64,000 nt of DNA, from contig JBPJFZ010000002.1 in assembly GCA_051208035.1 (NCBI GenBank), positions 124,001-188,000 on the forward strand. Reading direction: 5' to 3'. Of this stretch, positions 37,665 through 46,816 are shown one piece after another. Below the pieces are notes generated by a model, which worked only from the letters and a program-made list of their open reading frames with translations, was not told the DNA's origin and searched no databases. The DNA comes from JACKOB01 sp024234575. Its GTDB lineage: Bacteria; Pseudomonadota; Gammaproteobacteria; Pseudomonadales; Oleiphilaceae. The translations under genes and the position numbers were made by a program. Position 1 is the first letter of the stretch. The number at the start of each line of letters is the position of its first letter.

Positions 37665-37975
37665 AATTAGCCTCTCATTGGATAAGTGTATCAAACCGCC
37701 TGATCCGCATGACCCATTGATTCATGACGTAACTTTAAGGGCGGAGTGCAAGGTCGCGTATTATGCCTATATTTGCCTCGGTTAGTAAGTCGAATCTTTC
37801 ATTTGCGATAGAAATTAAAGCATGATTACCTGTCTAAGAAGTGACGACGTGCGTTTCTGGGGCAACAGATCGTCACGGGCAGGGGTTATATAGGCGAGTG
37901 GTTAGGCGTTTGGCTAATTGCCAAGCAGCCAGTCTGTCGATTATTGTGGGCCTCCTTTACCGCCGAGTGTCGCCC
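37665..37975. other. Divergent intergenic region speD / MFS
   Basis: A gene-free stretch of about 310 bases. I see neither a convincing promoter pair nor a structured leader in it. The open frame that runs through its right half into the MFS gene has no ribosome site. Confidence 0.4.
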
Positions 37976-39139
37976 ATGGATTCACATGTAGATCGCCTAA
38001 AAGTGCTGGTTGCCGGTGTGGTCAGTCTGGTTCTGATGCTTGGCATAGCGCGGTTTGCCTATACCCCACTGATGCCGGTAATGCAGCTGCAGGCAGGGTT
38101 GGGTATTTCTGAGGGCGGCTGGCTGGCCAGCATCAATTATATCGGCTACCTCAGCGGTGCCATTATTGCCGCGTCGATTAGCAGTATGGCGCTGAAGGAT
38201 AAGCTGTATCGAATAGGGCTGGTGTTGGCCGTAATTAGTACACTGGCCATGATGCTGACGACCAATATTATCCTCTGGGCTTTGATGCGTTATCTTGCCG
38301 GCCTTTCCAGTGCGGCAGGTTTGCTGATTGGCTCTGGTCTCGTACTTAACTGGCTGATTCGGCATGGTTATCGCAGTGAGCTGGGGTTACATTTTTCTGG
38401 TGTCGGGCTGGGGATTGCGCTTGTCTCCCTCGCCTCGGTACTGATGGTTAATGCCTTAGATTGGCAACAGCAATGGCTGGGGCTGGCGATCGTAAGTTTT
38501 ATGCTGGCAGTTCCTGCGTGGGTTTGGATGCCCCGGCCAGATATCAATTCACATCAGATGAAATCTGGCCAGCACTTGCAGGATAGACCGCCACCCGTGG
38601 TGTTTTCCCGATTATTGATGGCCGCATATTTTTGCGCTGGTGTCGGCTATGTCATCAGTGCGACATTTATTGTAGCTATCGTCAATGAACAAAGTCATTC
38701 AGCCAATGCCGGTAATTGGGTGTTTCTGGTTTTGGGGGCCGGGGCGGCACCCGCTTGTTATCTGTGGGATCGTGTGGCGCGGCTGTGTGGGGATATCCCC
38801 GCGCTTTTTATCGCTTATCTGATTCACACTGTTAGTATCCTGCTCCCTGCCTTTAATGAAGATATTGTGACCGCCTACATCAGTGCCTTTTTGTTTGGAG
38901 CGACCTTTATGGGGATTGTAAGTCTGGTGCTATCGATGGCAGGCCGCTTTTACCCGACGAAGCCAGCTAAAATGATGGGGAAAATGACCATCAGTTATGG
39001 GTGCGCTCAAATTATTGCTCCTGCGGTAACAGGTTATGTTGCCCATTGGACTGGCAGCTACAGTCAGGGGTTATTGATGGCAGGAGCTTTCATGATTCTC
39101 GGCTGTTTCCTGGTTTATCAGTTGCGCAACCGAATTTAA
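37976..39139 (+). CDS. YbfB/YjiJ-family MFS transporter
   Basis: A 387-residue, twelve-helix transporter of the major facilitator superfamily. It is read from the ATG at 37976 (MDSHVDRLKV); the longer open frame from 37841 has an unlikely hydrophilic start. The first helix, AGVVSLVLMLGIARFAYTPLMPVMQ, carries the GIxRFxYTPLLP signature of the YbfB/YjiJ family. GWLASINYIGYLSGA follows. The substrate is unknown. A tautomerase gene follows 48 bases downstream and may be in the same transcript, which would suggest uptake or export of an organic acid, but this is speculative. Confidence 0.88.
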   Translation: MDSHVDRLKVLVAGVVSLVLMLGIARFAYTPLMPVMQLQAGLGISEGGWLASINYIGYLSGAIIAASISSMALKDKLYRIGLVLAVISTLAMMLTTNIILWALMRYLAGLSSAAGLLIGSGLVLNWLIRHGYRSELGLHFSGVGLGIALVSLASVLMVNALDWQQQWLGLAIVSFMLAVPAWVWMPRPDINSHQMKSGQHLQDRPPPVVFSRLLMAAYFCAGVGYVISATFIVAIVNEQSHSANAGNWVFLVLGAGAAPACYLWDRVARLCGDIPALFIAYLIHTVSILLPAFNEDIVTAYISAFLFGATFMGIVSLVLSMAGRFYPTKPAKMMGKMTISYGCAQIIAPAVTGYVAHWTGSYSQGLLMAGAFMILGCFLVYQLRNRI

Positions 39140-39187
39140 AGAAGTCTCTATTCATTAAAAGATCGCTAACATCAATAGGAGCAGACA

Positions 39188-39391
39188 ATGCCATATGTGA
39201 ATATCAAAATTACCAAAGAAGGCGCCACCAAAGAACAAAAAGCTGAGTTAATCAAAGGCGTTACCGAGCTTCTGCAAAAAACGCTTAATAAAAATCCTGC
39301 CACGACGGTTGTCGTAATTGACGAAGTCGATATGGATAACTGGGGAATTGGCGGAGAAGTGGTTACTGAGCTGCGCAAACGTCAGGTTTGA
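39188..39391 (+). CDS. 4-oxalocrotonate tautomerase family protein
   Basis: A 67-residue enzyme of the tautomerase superfamily. The first residue after Met is proline (MPYVNIKIT), the catalytic base of the family. The pattern KAELIKGVTELLQKTLNKNP and VVVIDEVDMDNWGIGGE is typical of the small 4-OT group, with the second half matching the DmpI/XylH active-site pattern. No aromatic meta-cleavage genes surround it, so its pathway is unclear; many such proteins have unknown substrates. It has GGAG about nine bases before the ATG. Confidence 0.93.
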   Translation: MPYVNIKITKEGATKEQKAELIKGVTELLQKTLNKNPATTVVVIDEVDMDNWGIGGEVVTELRKRQV

Positions 39392-39400
39392 AGAGACTGA

Positions 39401-39437
39401 CCGGCGCGGCTGAGTTATTAGCCGGCCGATCTTTTTC
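39401..39437 (+). terminator. Possible terminator after the tautomerase gene
   Basis: CCGGC (39401-39405) can pair with GCCGG (39421-39425), with a further GGCT/AGCC alternative inside, followed by TTTTT at 39432-39436. The stem is short and imperfect. Confidence 0.45.
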
Positions 39438-39444
39438 TGTGTGA

Positions 39445-39864
39445 TTACTTATTTGCAATGGGCGGGTGATAGATGATTTGTATCTGTACCCCTTCCGGGT
39501 CAAAACAGTAAAAACTTCGGGCACCGTCACGGTGGGTTTTTGGCTTGTTTAAAATACGCACGTTTTGCTGCGCTAAATAGGTGTGCCATGCATCGACCGC
39601 TTCCGGAGATGCCATAATAAAACCAATGTGATCTAGCCGCTGTTTGCCAGAAAAGTCCGCCCCTGGTGCCCGGTGCAGCGCCACGTTATCTGAACCTGAG
39701 CAAAGATAAACATTGTCCGGATCTGGTCGCCACTCAACAATCATGCCGAGCACTGACACGTAAAACTGTTCACATGCCTCAAGATCAGTAACATATAAGG
39801 CAACATGCCGCATGCCCTGCAACCCTTCGGGTCGTCTCAGTTTTTTGCTACCAGATTGGGTCAT
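39445..39864 (-). CDS. VOC-family (glyoxalase/dioxygenase fold) protein
   Basis: A 139-residue metalloprotein of the vicinal oxygen chelate superfamily. Paired beta-alpha-beta-beta-beta modules are visible: GMRHVALYVTDLEACEQFYVSVLGM in the first half, LDHIGFIMASPEAVDAWHTYL and SFYCFDPEGVQIQIIYHP in the second. The likely metal ligands are His in MRHVAL, His in LDHIGF and Glu in DPEGVQIQ. The substrate is unknown. It has a GGAG ribosome site and shares a strand with the OsmC gene, whose stop is 31 bases upstream of its start, so the two may be co-transcribed. Confidence 0.88.
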   Translation of the reverse strand: MTQSGSKKLRRPEGLQGMRHVALYVTDLEACEQFYVSVLGMIVEWRPDPDNVYLCSGSDNVALHRAPGADFSGKQRLDHIGFIMASPEAVDAWHTYLAQQNVRILNKPKTHRDGARSFYCFDPEGVQIQIIYHPPIANK

Positions 39865-39895
39865 GTCATACTCCGTAGGTAATTGGCAGGTGCTT

Positions 39896-40318
39896 TTAAT
39901 TTGTTTCTATAATTTCAAAGTCGTGGGTGATTTCTACGCCACCTTTTTCTAGCATAATCGACGCAGAACAATACTTTTCGGCTGATAACTTTACGGCTCT
40001 TTCTACCAGGTTAGGCTTTAAGTTTTTGCCGCTCACCGTAAAATGTACATGGATTTTAGTAAAAACGCTTGGTACACCCTCGGCTCGCTCTGCTTCAACG
40101 TCGGCAACACAGTCGGTAACTTCTTGTCTGGATTTTTTAAGAATACTCATAACGTCAAAGGTGGTGCACCCGCCCATTCCCAACAGGACTAACTCCATTG
40201 GTCTGGGGCCTTGATTCTTGCCCCCATGGTCTGGTGGGCCGTCGATAGTGATGGTGTGTCCAGAGCCTGATTCTGCAGTGAACTTGGCCTCACCGGCCCA
40301 GGTAATTTTGGCTTTCAA
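39896..40318 (-). CDS. OsmC-family protein
   Basis: A 140-residue protein of the OsmC/Ohr superfamily, most like the YhfA group found beside crp in E. coli and beside vfr (PA0653) in Pseudomonas. Visible motifs are GPRPMELVLLGMGGCTTFDVMSIL, with the peroxidatic-type cysteine in GGCT, and the C-terminal EKYCSASIML with the second cysteine. OsmC relatives reduce organic hydroperoxides, but YhfA-type members are not well characterised. It starts at a TTG preceded by a GGAG site 9 bases upstream. It is divergent from the crp/vfr gene. Confidence 0.9.
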   Translation of the reverse strand: MKAKITWAGEAKFTAESGSGHTITIDGPPDHGGKNQGPRPMELVLLGMGGCTTFDVMSILKKSRQEVTDCVADVEAERAEGVPSVFTKIHVHFTVSGKNLKPNLVERAVKLSAEKYCSASIMLEKGGVEITHDFEIIETN

Positions 40319-40602
40319 CTTGTTTTACTCCGTAATACCCCGATCGAATAGTAGCATTTAATGACGCTGATCAGTGGCCTGTTGTGGGTCGAGGAGCAAA
40401 GGGTAGCACATTAATAAAAGCGACGGCAGAGGCGTTTTTTTAATTGTGTTCTATACTCAAACAGTAGATACAAGTGATTCTTCTGGATTGTCGTGGGTTA
40501 ATACATTAACCTTATGAAAATTAAGAAATAAAAGCTTTTACCGGTACGCAGCTTAGAGAGGCTGGGGCCAGAAGAGCTGACGTTGAGACGGGACCAACAA
40601 AG

Positions 40603-41244
40603 ATGACTTCAGTCGTTAAACCGCTAGAGAGCAAAACCAAACACCTAGACTTCTTTCTCTCGCAGTGTCACAGGAGGCGCTATCCTTCAAAGAGCACCAT
40701 CATATATGCCGGTGACAAGAGTGACTCGCTTTTTTATATCATCAAAGGCTCAGTAACAGTCATTATTGAAGATGATGATGGTCGTGAAATGATCATGGCG
40801 TATCTTAACGCCGGTGACTTTTTCGGTGAGATGGGCCTGTTCGATAACATGGACTCCAGGAGCGCCTGGGTAAAAGCCAAGTCTGAATGTGAAGTGGCTG
40901 AAATCAGTTATACCAAGTTTAGAGAAGTGTCTTCTGATGACCCGAGAATTCTCTATTTCATCGGTGAGCAGATGGCTTCTCGCTTGCGGCAAACCACCAA
41001 AAAAGTCGGAGACCTGGCTTTTCTGGATGTTACCGGACGCGTGGCCAGAACGTTGCTCGAGCTTTGCAAAGAGCCAGATGCCATGACTCACCCTGATGGT
41101 ATGCAGATCAAAATTACCCGTCAGGAGATAGGCCGTATTGTGGGATGTTCCCGCGAGATGGTGGGGCGCGTCTTAAAAACCCTCGAAGACCAGGGGTTGG
41201 TGCAAGTTAAAGGGAAAACAATGGTTGTCTACGGTACACGCTAG
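40603..41244 (+). CDS. crp: cAMP-receptor-type regulator (CRP/Vfr)
   Basis: A 213-residue global regulator of the CRP family, nearest to P. aeruginosa Vfr by pattern and by location next to OsmC and trp genes. The N-terminal cyclic-nucleotide domain shows the phosphate-binding cassette [22 protein letters not shown], and the FGEMGL and RSAWV residues fit cAMP binding. A long dimer helix ([24 protein letters not shown]) links to the C-terminal helix-turn-helix [29 protein letters not shown]. It is followed by a strong terminator and has about 280 bases upstream with no other gene. Confidence 0.95.
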   Translation: MTSVVKPLESKTKHLDFFLSQCHRRRYPSKSTIIYAGDKSDSLFYIIKGSVTVIIEDDDGREMIMAYLNAGDFFGEMGLFDNMDSRSAWVKAKSECEVAEISYTKFREVSSDDPRILYFIGEQMASRLRQTTKKVGDLAFLDVTGRVARTLLELCKEPDAMTHPDGMQIKITRQEIGRIVGCSREMVGRVLKTLEDQGLVQVKGKTMVVYGTR

Positions 41245-41284
41245 TAGTTGGGCTGTTGTTATTATACTTGCCGCAGATAGTGGT

Positions 41285-41312
41285 AAAAACGCACTGGTTA
41301 GTGCGTTTTTTT
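41285..41312 (+). terminator. Rho-independent terminator after crp
   Basis: AAAAACGCAC (41285-41294) pairs with GTGCGTTTTT (41301-41310) around a 6-base loop, ending in a T-run. It can also work for the minus-strand cyclase gene. Confidence 0.92.
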
Positions 41313-41367
41313 CGCCCGCTGTTTTTATCTGGGATAAGTTAATGCGCAGCATTTCGCCGATGATAGG

Positions 41368-43035
41368 TCAGGCACCTGCTGCCATAGCATAGTTCATTGG
41401 TGCCTTGGGTACTACGCAGTTGCGGCCGCTGCGCTTGCCTTCGTACAGTGCCTGATCGGCGCGATCAATGCTTTCTGTCAGGTCAAGCCGTGCATCATGA
41501 TAGGTGACACCGCAGGTTAAGGTTGGCTCAATTATTTTGCCCTTGTAATGAATGGCTAGTTTACGCGTAACCGCAACCAGCTTTTCGGCTACTTTTAATG
41601 TGGCGACAGGTGAGGCATCTGGCAGGATGATAAGAAACTCTTCACCGCCCCAGCGACTAATCTGGTCGTGTTTACGCAAAGTATCTTTCAGCAGGGTCGC
41701 GACAGATTTGATAGCAATGTCCCCCGCCTCGTGTCCGTGCGAATCGTTAATGCGTTTGAAGTGATCGATGTCGGCGATAATTAGTCCGAATGAGCCTTTA
41801 TTGCGCTTGATGCGGGCCTCTTCCAGAATCAGTATTTCACTCATATGGCGGCGGTTATAAAGATCGGTGAGTGGGTCACGCTGAGACAGTCGCTCAAGTT
41901 CTAGTAGCATTTGTGCCCGCTGTTTGGAAAACCGGTTAGCCGTCTGTGCTATTTGAAAGAATTCGCGAATATCCAAATGGCTGGTGTCAATGGGTTTGTT
42001 TTCGAGGGCAAACGTACGTATATCTTCCAGAAAGTGCTGTAATTGACGATTGATGCGTTTCGCAATCCAGAAGCTAAGCAGTGCCGCTGTGATCATCAGC
42101 ATCACGATGGCGACCGCCATGGCCAGAATTCGCAGATAAACTCGCTGCTTGAGCGCTTCTTTTTCGAGCAATAGTTTCTGGGCATCCTGCACCATGACGG
42201 GGGCAGCTGAAACCGTCCAGTTCCAGCCAGCAACACGCCGGGAAGGTAAGGCGTGCTCGCTGTTTTCAGGATTACCTTTTACGAAAAGGCTTTGCCCGTT
42301 TTCGTTGGTTATCGCGATATTGAGTTCATCAAGACGCGAAATGAGCGCGATGTCTTCGAGAACCTGTTTCTGAATTTGAGCGCGATGTTCATTGACGGAT
42401 TCGTGTGCCATCACGATCCAGCCGAGATCCGGGAAAACACGATAAAACCACAAACTGCTGTCAGTGTGACTGTCTGGGTAAGGGGGCTGCTGGATAAACC
42501 CTTCCCGAGCCGATGCAGCGCGGCTAATCATGGTCAGCATGGGGATGCCATCCATTTCATCAAGATAACGAGAGTAATGCTGACCTTCAGTTTTAGGCTG
42601 TTCTGGTGCTAAAAGTACAATGCCGCTGCTATCCATAATAGTGATAAAACTACGGCCATTGTTAAAGCGCACCGGGCGCAATGCGTTGATAATAAGATCT
42701 TTTTGAATGATTGGCGGCAGGTCGGATTGATGCGAGAGAATCTCATGGGCTTGTGCTTCTGCCTCGCGGACACGGGTTTTAAGGGTGTTGTGTAACGAGT
42801 CTCGAGAGTCTTTTTGTCTGGCTTCAATTAACGAAACCAGCTGTTCCACACGGTTGGAGGTTCGTTGTAAGGATGTTTCCTGAGCGTTTTGGGCCAACGC
42901 AATACTTTGGCTTTGCAGGGTGTGTACTTCGAGGCTGATTAAAAAACCTCCCAGGGCTAAAACGCTGATACAACTGATGGAAACCAGTGCGGTCAGGATG
43001 AGCGCGTGTAAACTTCTTTTGGATGTTGCGGGCAT
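41368..43035 (-). CDS. Membrane diguanylate cyclase with periplasmic Cache domain
   Basis: A 555-residue sensor cyclase from the ATG at 43035, with AAGGAC upstream. A first membrane helix at about residues 10-32 (ALILTALVSISCISVLALGGFL) precedes a periplasmic sensor of about 240 residues with Cache-type features (SFITIMDSSGIVLLAPE, GWIVMAHE). A second helix lies near 295-320 (ILAMAVAIVMLMITAALLSFWIA), followed by a HAMP-like segment. The GGDEF domain (about 380-545) has DIDHFKRINDSHGHEAGD, an intact RWGGEEF active site and a complete inhibitory site RKHD. It should therefore be active and feedback-inhibited. The ligand is unknown. Confidence 0.92.
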   Translation of the reverse strand: MPATSKRSLHALILTALVSISCISVLALGGFLISLEVHTLQSQSIALAQNAQETSLQRTSNRVEQLVSLIEARQKDSRDSLHNTLKTRVREAEAQAHEILSHQSDLPPIIQKDLIINALRPVRFNNGRSFITIMDSSGIVLLAPEQPKTEGQHYSRYLDEMDGIPMLTMISRAASAREGFIQQPPYPDSHTDSSLWFYRVFPDLGWIVMAHESVNEHRAQIQKQVLEDIALISRLDELNIAITNENGQSLFVKGNPENSEHALPSRRVAGWNWTVSAAPVMVQDAQKLLLEKEALKQRVYLRILAMAVAIVMLMITAALLSFWIAKRINRQLQHFLEDIRTFALENKPIDTSHLDIREFFQIAQTANRFSKQRAQMLLELERLSQRDPLTDLYNRRHMSEILILEEARIKRNKGSFGLIIADIDHFKRINDSHGHEAGDIAIKSVATLLKDTLRKHDQISRWGGEEFLIILPDASPVATLKVAEKLVAVTRKLAIHYKGKIIEPTLTCGVTYHDARLDLTESIDRADQALYEGKRSGRNCVVPKAPMNYAMAAGA

Positions 43036-43479
43036 GCTGCAGTCCTTTATCAATAGATCCTCGGCATACTGCTGGGTCGTGAACGACGCCTTCTGCTGAT
43101 CTTTGATAAAACAAATCGTTTTATTTCAACGGGTTGTCGTTTTTGAAAGGAATTAACTGCATCAAAAGTCAATAAAGCGGCAGGTGTAAATTGTGCTTTA
43201 AATATCTTTTGTAACTCACTGATTCAAAATGTTTAAATTGTTTTTTTGGTTATTCTCTAATCATTCTCGTAAAAGGTCAACTAAAATAGCGGCTACGCCG
43301 CAAATTTTGCACCATGAATGCGCAGGCACTGCTGCAACGCTTTACTGTCGCCAACACCCCTAAGGCGAAGTAAATCGTATAATACGTTTAACGTTTGGCA
43401 AGATGATGCGTCTTAGTTCACGGATAGGACGCTAAATTGTTATCATGCCTGCCCAATAAGCGCTACTTGCGAGGCCTGT
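43036..43479. other. Gene-free region between cyclase and methyltransferase genes
   Basis: About 440 bases without a gene I can support. It holds a short hairpin, GCGGC-TAC-GCCGC at 43291-43303, a TATAAT at 43378-43383 without a clear -35, and TTCACG-N18-TATCAT (about 43418-43447) that could drive the methyltransferase gene. No structured RNA is evident. Confidence 0.35.
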
Positions 43480-44541
43480 GTGACCACTTTAGAAATGCCA
43501 ACGAATTTCCCCGAGTTGCTATCCAGCGCTTGGAATGCGCGTCAGACGCTTTTGCAGCATTTGCATGAAGATGATACGGATTGCTATCGGCTGTTTCATG
43601 GCACAGTAGAAGGCGTGCCAGGAATGACGATTGATCGCTATGGAGATGCATTGCTGGTGCAAACCTTTCACGCCTCTTTGCCCCCGTCAGCGTTGTCGGT
43701 GCTTGAGTCGTTTTATCGGCAATGTGAGGGTATGCCAGCTGAAGTTTATTACAACGATCGCAGTTTACCGGGGTCTCGATACACTAACGCGTTACCTGCT
43801 GAAATGGCGTCGACGGCAAAAAATGCACGTATTATCCACGAGCTAGGCATTAAATTTGTCTCGAGGATACGGCACCGGGGGCAAGACCCTTTACTATTTC
43901 TGGATTTACGTGCCTGCCGCCGTTTTATGTACAGCATCTGCCAGAATAAGACCGTATTGAATCTGTTCGCTTATACCTGTGGTATTGGTGTGGGTGCTGC
44001 CAGCAGGGGGGCAGCCTTCGTTACCAATGTCGATTTTGCTCAGTCCAGTCTTGACTATGGCAGACAAAGTGCAGCATTAAATGGCTTGGGGGATCAACAG
44101 ATCGAGTTTATTGAGGATGATTTTTTTGCAGTGACCCGACAATTTGCAGGATTGCCGGTTGGGGGGCGCATGCGTCCAGGGGAGCGCAAACGTGGTGCGG
44201 GTTCTGTACCTGCAGGCGTGCTGAAACGTGCACCCAGACAGTTTGATATCGTCTTTCTTGATCCGCCACGCTGGGCAAAAAGTAAGTTTGGAACAGTCGA
44301 TTTGATTCGTGATTATGCCAGCGTGTTTAAGCCGGCGCTGTTAGCTGTTGCCGATGGTGGGCAGTTAATTTGTACAAACAATGTTGCCAGTGTGGATGCC
44401 GCAGAGTGGATCGATCTGTTACAGCGGTCGGCCAAAAAAGCAGGGCGGCCTGCTAAATCGGTGGATACCATGGTGCCAGATGCAGATTTCCCCAGTTTTG
44501 ATGGCTCCCCGCCGCTGAAAATCGCGGTGTTGACGTTATAA
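43480..44541 (+). CDS. Class I SAM-dependent methyltransferase, probable rRNA type
   Basis: A 353-residue protein resembling RlmI/RlmK-type rRNA cytosine methyltransferases but without an obvious PUA domain. It starts at a GTG. The Rossmann motifs are VLNLFAYTCGIGVGAASRG (SAM site), [22 protein letters not shown] and the catalytic DIVFLDPPRWAKS loop. An N-terminal half with YRLFHGTVEGVPGMTIDRYGDALLVQTF matches the region that precedes the catalytic domain in this family. A Gly/Arg-rich insertion near residues 225-250 is unusual. The exact RNA target is not inferable. Confidence 0.85.
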   Translation: MTTLEMPTNFPELLSSAWNARQTLLQHLHEDDTDCYRLFHGTVEGVPGMTIDRYGDALLVQTFHASLPPSALSVLESFYRQCEGMPAEVYYNDRSLPGSRYTNALPAEMASTAKNARIIHELGIKFVSRIRHRGQDPLLFLDLRACRRFMYSICQNKTVLNLFAYTCGIGVGAASRGAAFVTNVDFAQSSLDYGRQSAALNGLGDQQIEFIEDDFFAVTRQFAGLPVGGRMRPGERKRGAGSVPAGVLKRAPRQFDIVFLDPPRWAKSKFGTVDLIRDYASVFKPALLAVADGGQLICTNNVASVDAAEWIDLLQRSAKKAGRPAKSVDTMVPDADFPSFDGSPPLKIAVLTL

Positions 44542-44563
44542 CGGGCTCACAGCTGGCAAATTG

Positions 44564-45922
44564 CTAGCGCGAGAGTGGCAGCCGAATAACAACCTGTAGC
44601 CCCCCTGCAGGCCTGTTGCTGGCGCTGATCGAGCCATGGTGTAATTGCACCGCCTTTCTGGTGATGGATAAACCCAGGCCCACGCCTCCGGCTGCGTCAC
44701 TGCGTGCTTTATCATCTCGAAAGAACGGGTTGAAAATCTTCTCAAGGTTTTCTGTCTTCACCCCTGAACCGTTGTCTTCTATGCAAATAGTCGCTTGGTT
44801 TGATTGGTCAATAGCGAGTGTGATGGTGACCACTGAATTTTGCGGGGCATGTCGAATAGCGTTACGTAAGACGTTTTCGACTGCGCGTTCGATGAGCGCC
44901 GTATTGCCAGCAATAATAAGCGCTTCGTGTTGTGTGGGTGCAAACGAAAAAAGAAGCGCTAGCTTCACAGATTTTGCCTCGGCTTCAATTGAGGCTTGTT
45001 CGACCACGTCCTTGGCAAGTTTTATCAGATCAAAGCGTGCCTGCTCATTACGCGGGTTGTTCATTCTTTCCATCGAAAGTAATTCAGAAAGTAGCTGATC
45101 AATTCTCTCGTTTTGGTGTTCAATCTGGGTGATAAATTCTTCAGCTGCGCCTTTTCTTCTGGCCAGCTCTAACTGCAGGCGCTGGCGGGTAAGTGGGGTG
45201 CGAATCTCATGAGAAATGTCCCTAAGTAGCTGCCTTTGCTGGCTGAGAAGTTTTTCTATTTCTTCTGCCATATTGTCAAAATCAGAGGCCAGCTGACCAA
45301 ACTCATCTTTTCTCCCAGTCATTTGCGGTGACACTCGTATTTGTAAATTGCCTTGCGCAAATTCTTTGGAGGCAAGCGAAAGCGCGGTAATAGGGCGACC
45401 AAGATGGCGACTTAGTATCCATGAGGCGATTGCAATAATCAGAAAGGTCGCGATCCAGCGTAGCCAGTGAAATGGGTGTGCATTGCGCATATCTTTGCTG
45501 GCTTCGCGGGTAAAATGTAATTCTACCTGATAGCTGTGGTTATCCTCTCCTTTAACGCTGCGACTTATGGGGGGAGGGAGTGGTGGTATACCCGAATGGT
45601 TTTGTGGTGGCTGAAATTTTTCGAAAAGTGATTGTCCCTGCTCATTCTTGATGACAATATGGATGCCTGACTCGCGCCGTTGCTTTCGTGCCCAGCGAAC
45701 AAAGGCTTTACCGCCGCCGCTTTCTAATATTGTTACCGAGTCTTGTGTCAGTGAGTCGACCAATGAGTCGCTAAATCGCTTTTCAATTTCGATTTCAAAT
45801 ATCTGTTGAGTAATCGCTATATTCAACACCATCGTAGCAATCAGTGTTACCCAAAATAACAACACAATTTTCCAGAACAGGCGGTGCCGGTGCGCCAGCA
45901 ATTGTTTTAACTTATCACTCAT
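44564..45922 (-). CDS. cpxA: CpxA-like sensor histidine kinase
   Basis: A 452-residue inner-membrane kinase for envelope stress. Helix 1 lies at about 14-38 (LFWKIVLLFWVTLIATMVLNIAI), followed by a periplasmic domain of about 110 residues, helix 2 near 155-172 and a HAMP segment (SRHLGRPITALSLASKEFAQG). The H-box is LLRDISHEIRTPLTRQRLQLEL, the N-box ENVLRNAIRHAP, and the G-boxes CIEDNGSGV and GGVGLGLSI. It overlaps cpxR by 8 bases. The upstream CpxR box and the divergent CpxP-like gene support the Cpx assignment over other two-component families. Confidence 0.92.
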   Translation of the reverse strand: MSDKLKQLLAHRHRLFWKIVLLFWVTLIATMVLNIAITQQIFEIEIEKRFSDSLVDSLTQDSVTILESGGGKAFVRWARKQRRESGIHIVIKNEQGQSLFEKFQPPQNHSGIPPLPPPISRSVKGEDNHSYQVELHFTREASKDMRNAHPFHWLRWIATFLIIAIASWILSRHLGRPITALSLASKEFAQGNLQIRVSPQMTGRKDEFGQLASDFDNMAEEIEKLLSQQRQLLRDISHEIRTPLTRQRLQLELARRKGAAEEFITQIEHQNERIDQLLSELLSMERMNNPRNEQARFDLIKLAKDVVEQASIEAEAKSVKLALLFSFAPTQHEALIIAGNTALIERAVENVLRNAIRHAPQNSVVTITLAIDQSNQATICIEDNGSGVKTENLEKIFNPFFRDDKARSDAAGGVGLGLSITRKAVQLHHGSISASNRPAGGLQVVIRLPLSR

Positions 45923-46640
45923 GGCGGTTTGCCGTTTTTGATTCTGCGGCTGAAAAGAGATAACCCACGCCGCGAATTGTTTTAATAGGGTCTATTTTCA
46001 GGCCAGACTCTGCCAGTTTTTTACGCAAATTACTGACATGCACATCTAAGGCGCGATCGTAAAGACTAAGCTTGCGTGCCAGTACCATTTCGTAAAGGGC
46101 TTCTTTCGTCATGACTTTGCCGGTATTTTTCACGAGCACGAGAAGCAGATCAAATTCAACCTGAGTCAGAGGTACGTGATGATCATCAATACTGGCTTCC
46201 CGCGCATCGCCATTAATGCAAAGGTTTTCGATAAATATGGGTGCCGATGTTGGCTGTTCGGCGGGCTCTCGGTCTAGTTGCACCCGTCGTAAAAGTGCCT
46301 TCAAACGAGCGGCTAACTCCCTGGGATTAAACGGCTTGGGCAGATAGTCATCAGCGCCTAGTTCAAAACCGATAATACGGTCCAGTTCTTCGCCCCTGGC
46401 GGTTAGCATCATCACCGGAGATTTACATTGGGGGCGAAGGCGGCGCAATACTTCAAGGCCATCCATCTCGGGCAGCATAATATCGAGAATAATAGCATCC
46501 CAATGGGTGGCCAGTGCTTTTTGTAGCCCGTCGTTACCGGTGTAGGCGCTATCTACCGTATAGCCATCCAGTGTGAGCAGTTCACTAAGCAGTGACGAAA
46601 GATCCTGGTCGTCTTCGATAAGTAAGATTTTTGCAGACAT
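45915..46640 (-). CDS. cpxR: CpxR-like response regulator
   Basis: A 241-residue OmpR/PhoB-class DNA-binding regulator. The receiver domain (1-120) has the acidic pair EDDQD, the phosphoacceptor aspartate in IILDIMLPEMDG, MMLTARG and the KPF lysine. The C-terminal winged helix (about 140-230) shows LTQVEFDLLLVLVKNTGKVMTKEAL and HVSNLRKKL with IRGVGYLF. It is the first gene of the cpxRA operon and is divergent from the CpxP-like gene; a CpxR box lies between them, suggesting autoregulation. Confidence 0.94.
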   Translation of the reverse strand: MSAKILLIEDDQDLSSLLSELLTLDGYTVDSAYTGNDGLQKALATHWDAIILDIMLPEMDGLEVLRRLRPQCKSPVMMLTARGEELDRIIGFELGADDYLPKPFNPRELAARLKALLRRVQLDREPAEQPTSAPIFIENLCINGDAREASIDDHHVPLTQVEFDLLLVLVKNTGKVMTKEALYEMVLARKLSLYDRALDVHVSNLRKKLAESGLKIDPIKTIRGVGYLFSAAESKTANRHE

Positions 46641-46711
46641 AGTGATAGTTGTGTTACCGGGTGATTGCCATACGCTGAGTCTATCACCGTTGTTGATTAT
46701 CGCCAGATGGC

Positions 46712-46727
46712 TTTACGTTCTCTTTAC
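46712..46727. promoter_or_regulatory. CpxR binding box
   Basis: Read on the minus strand, GTAAA-N6-GTAAA (complement of TTTAC at 46712-46716 and 46723-46727) matches the E. coli CpxR consensus of two GTAAA repeats separated by about five to six bases. It lies between the divergent cpxR and cpxP-like genes, about 90 bases before the latter and 70 bases before cpxR, so it can serve both. Confidence 0.7.
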
Positions 46728-46816
46728 ATTGGCTTCACCCTACTTAACAAAGCGAAGCAGTAGACTGCAATGGTTGATTCACTATCGCTGCGAGGCAGCA
46801 ACAAAAGGAGAAGTTT

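Noticed and set aside
39188..39391. Part of an aromatic meta-cleavage pathway
   Set aside because: Only the small tautomerase is recognisable; no dioxygenase, hydratase or aldolase genes are nearby.
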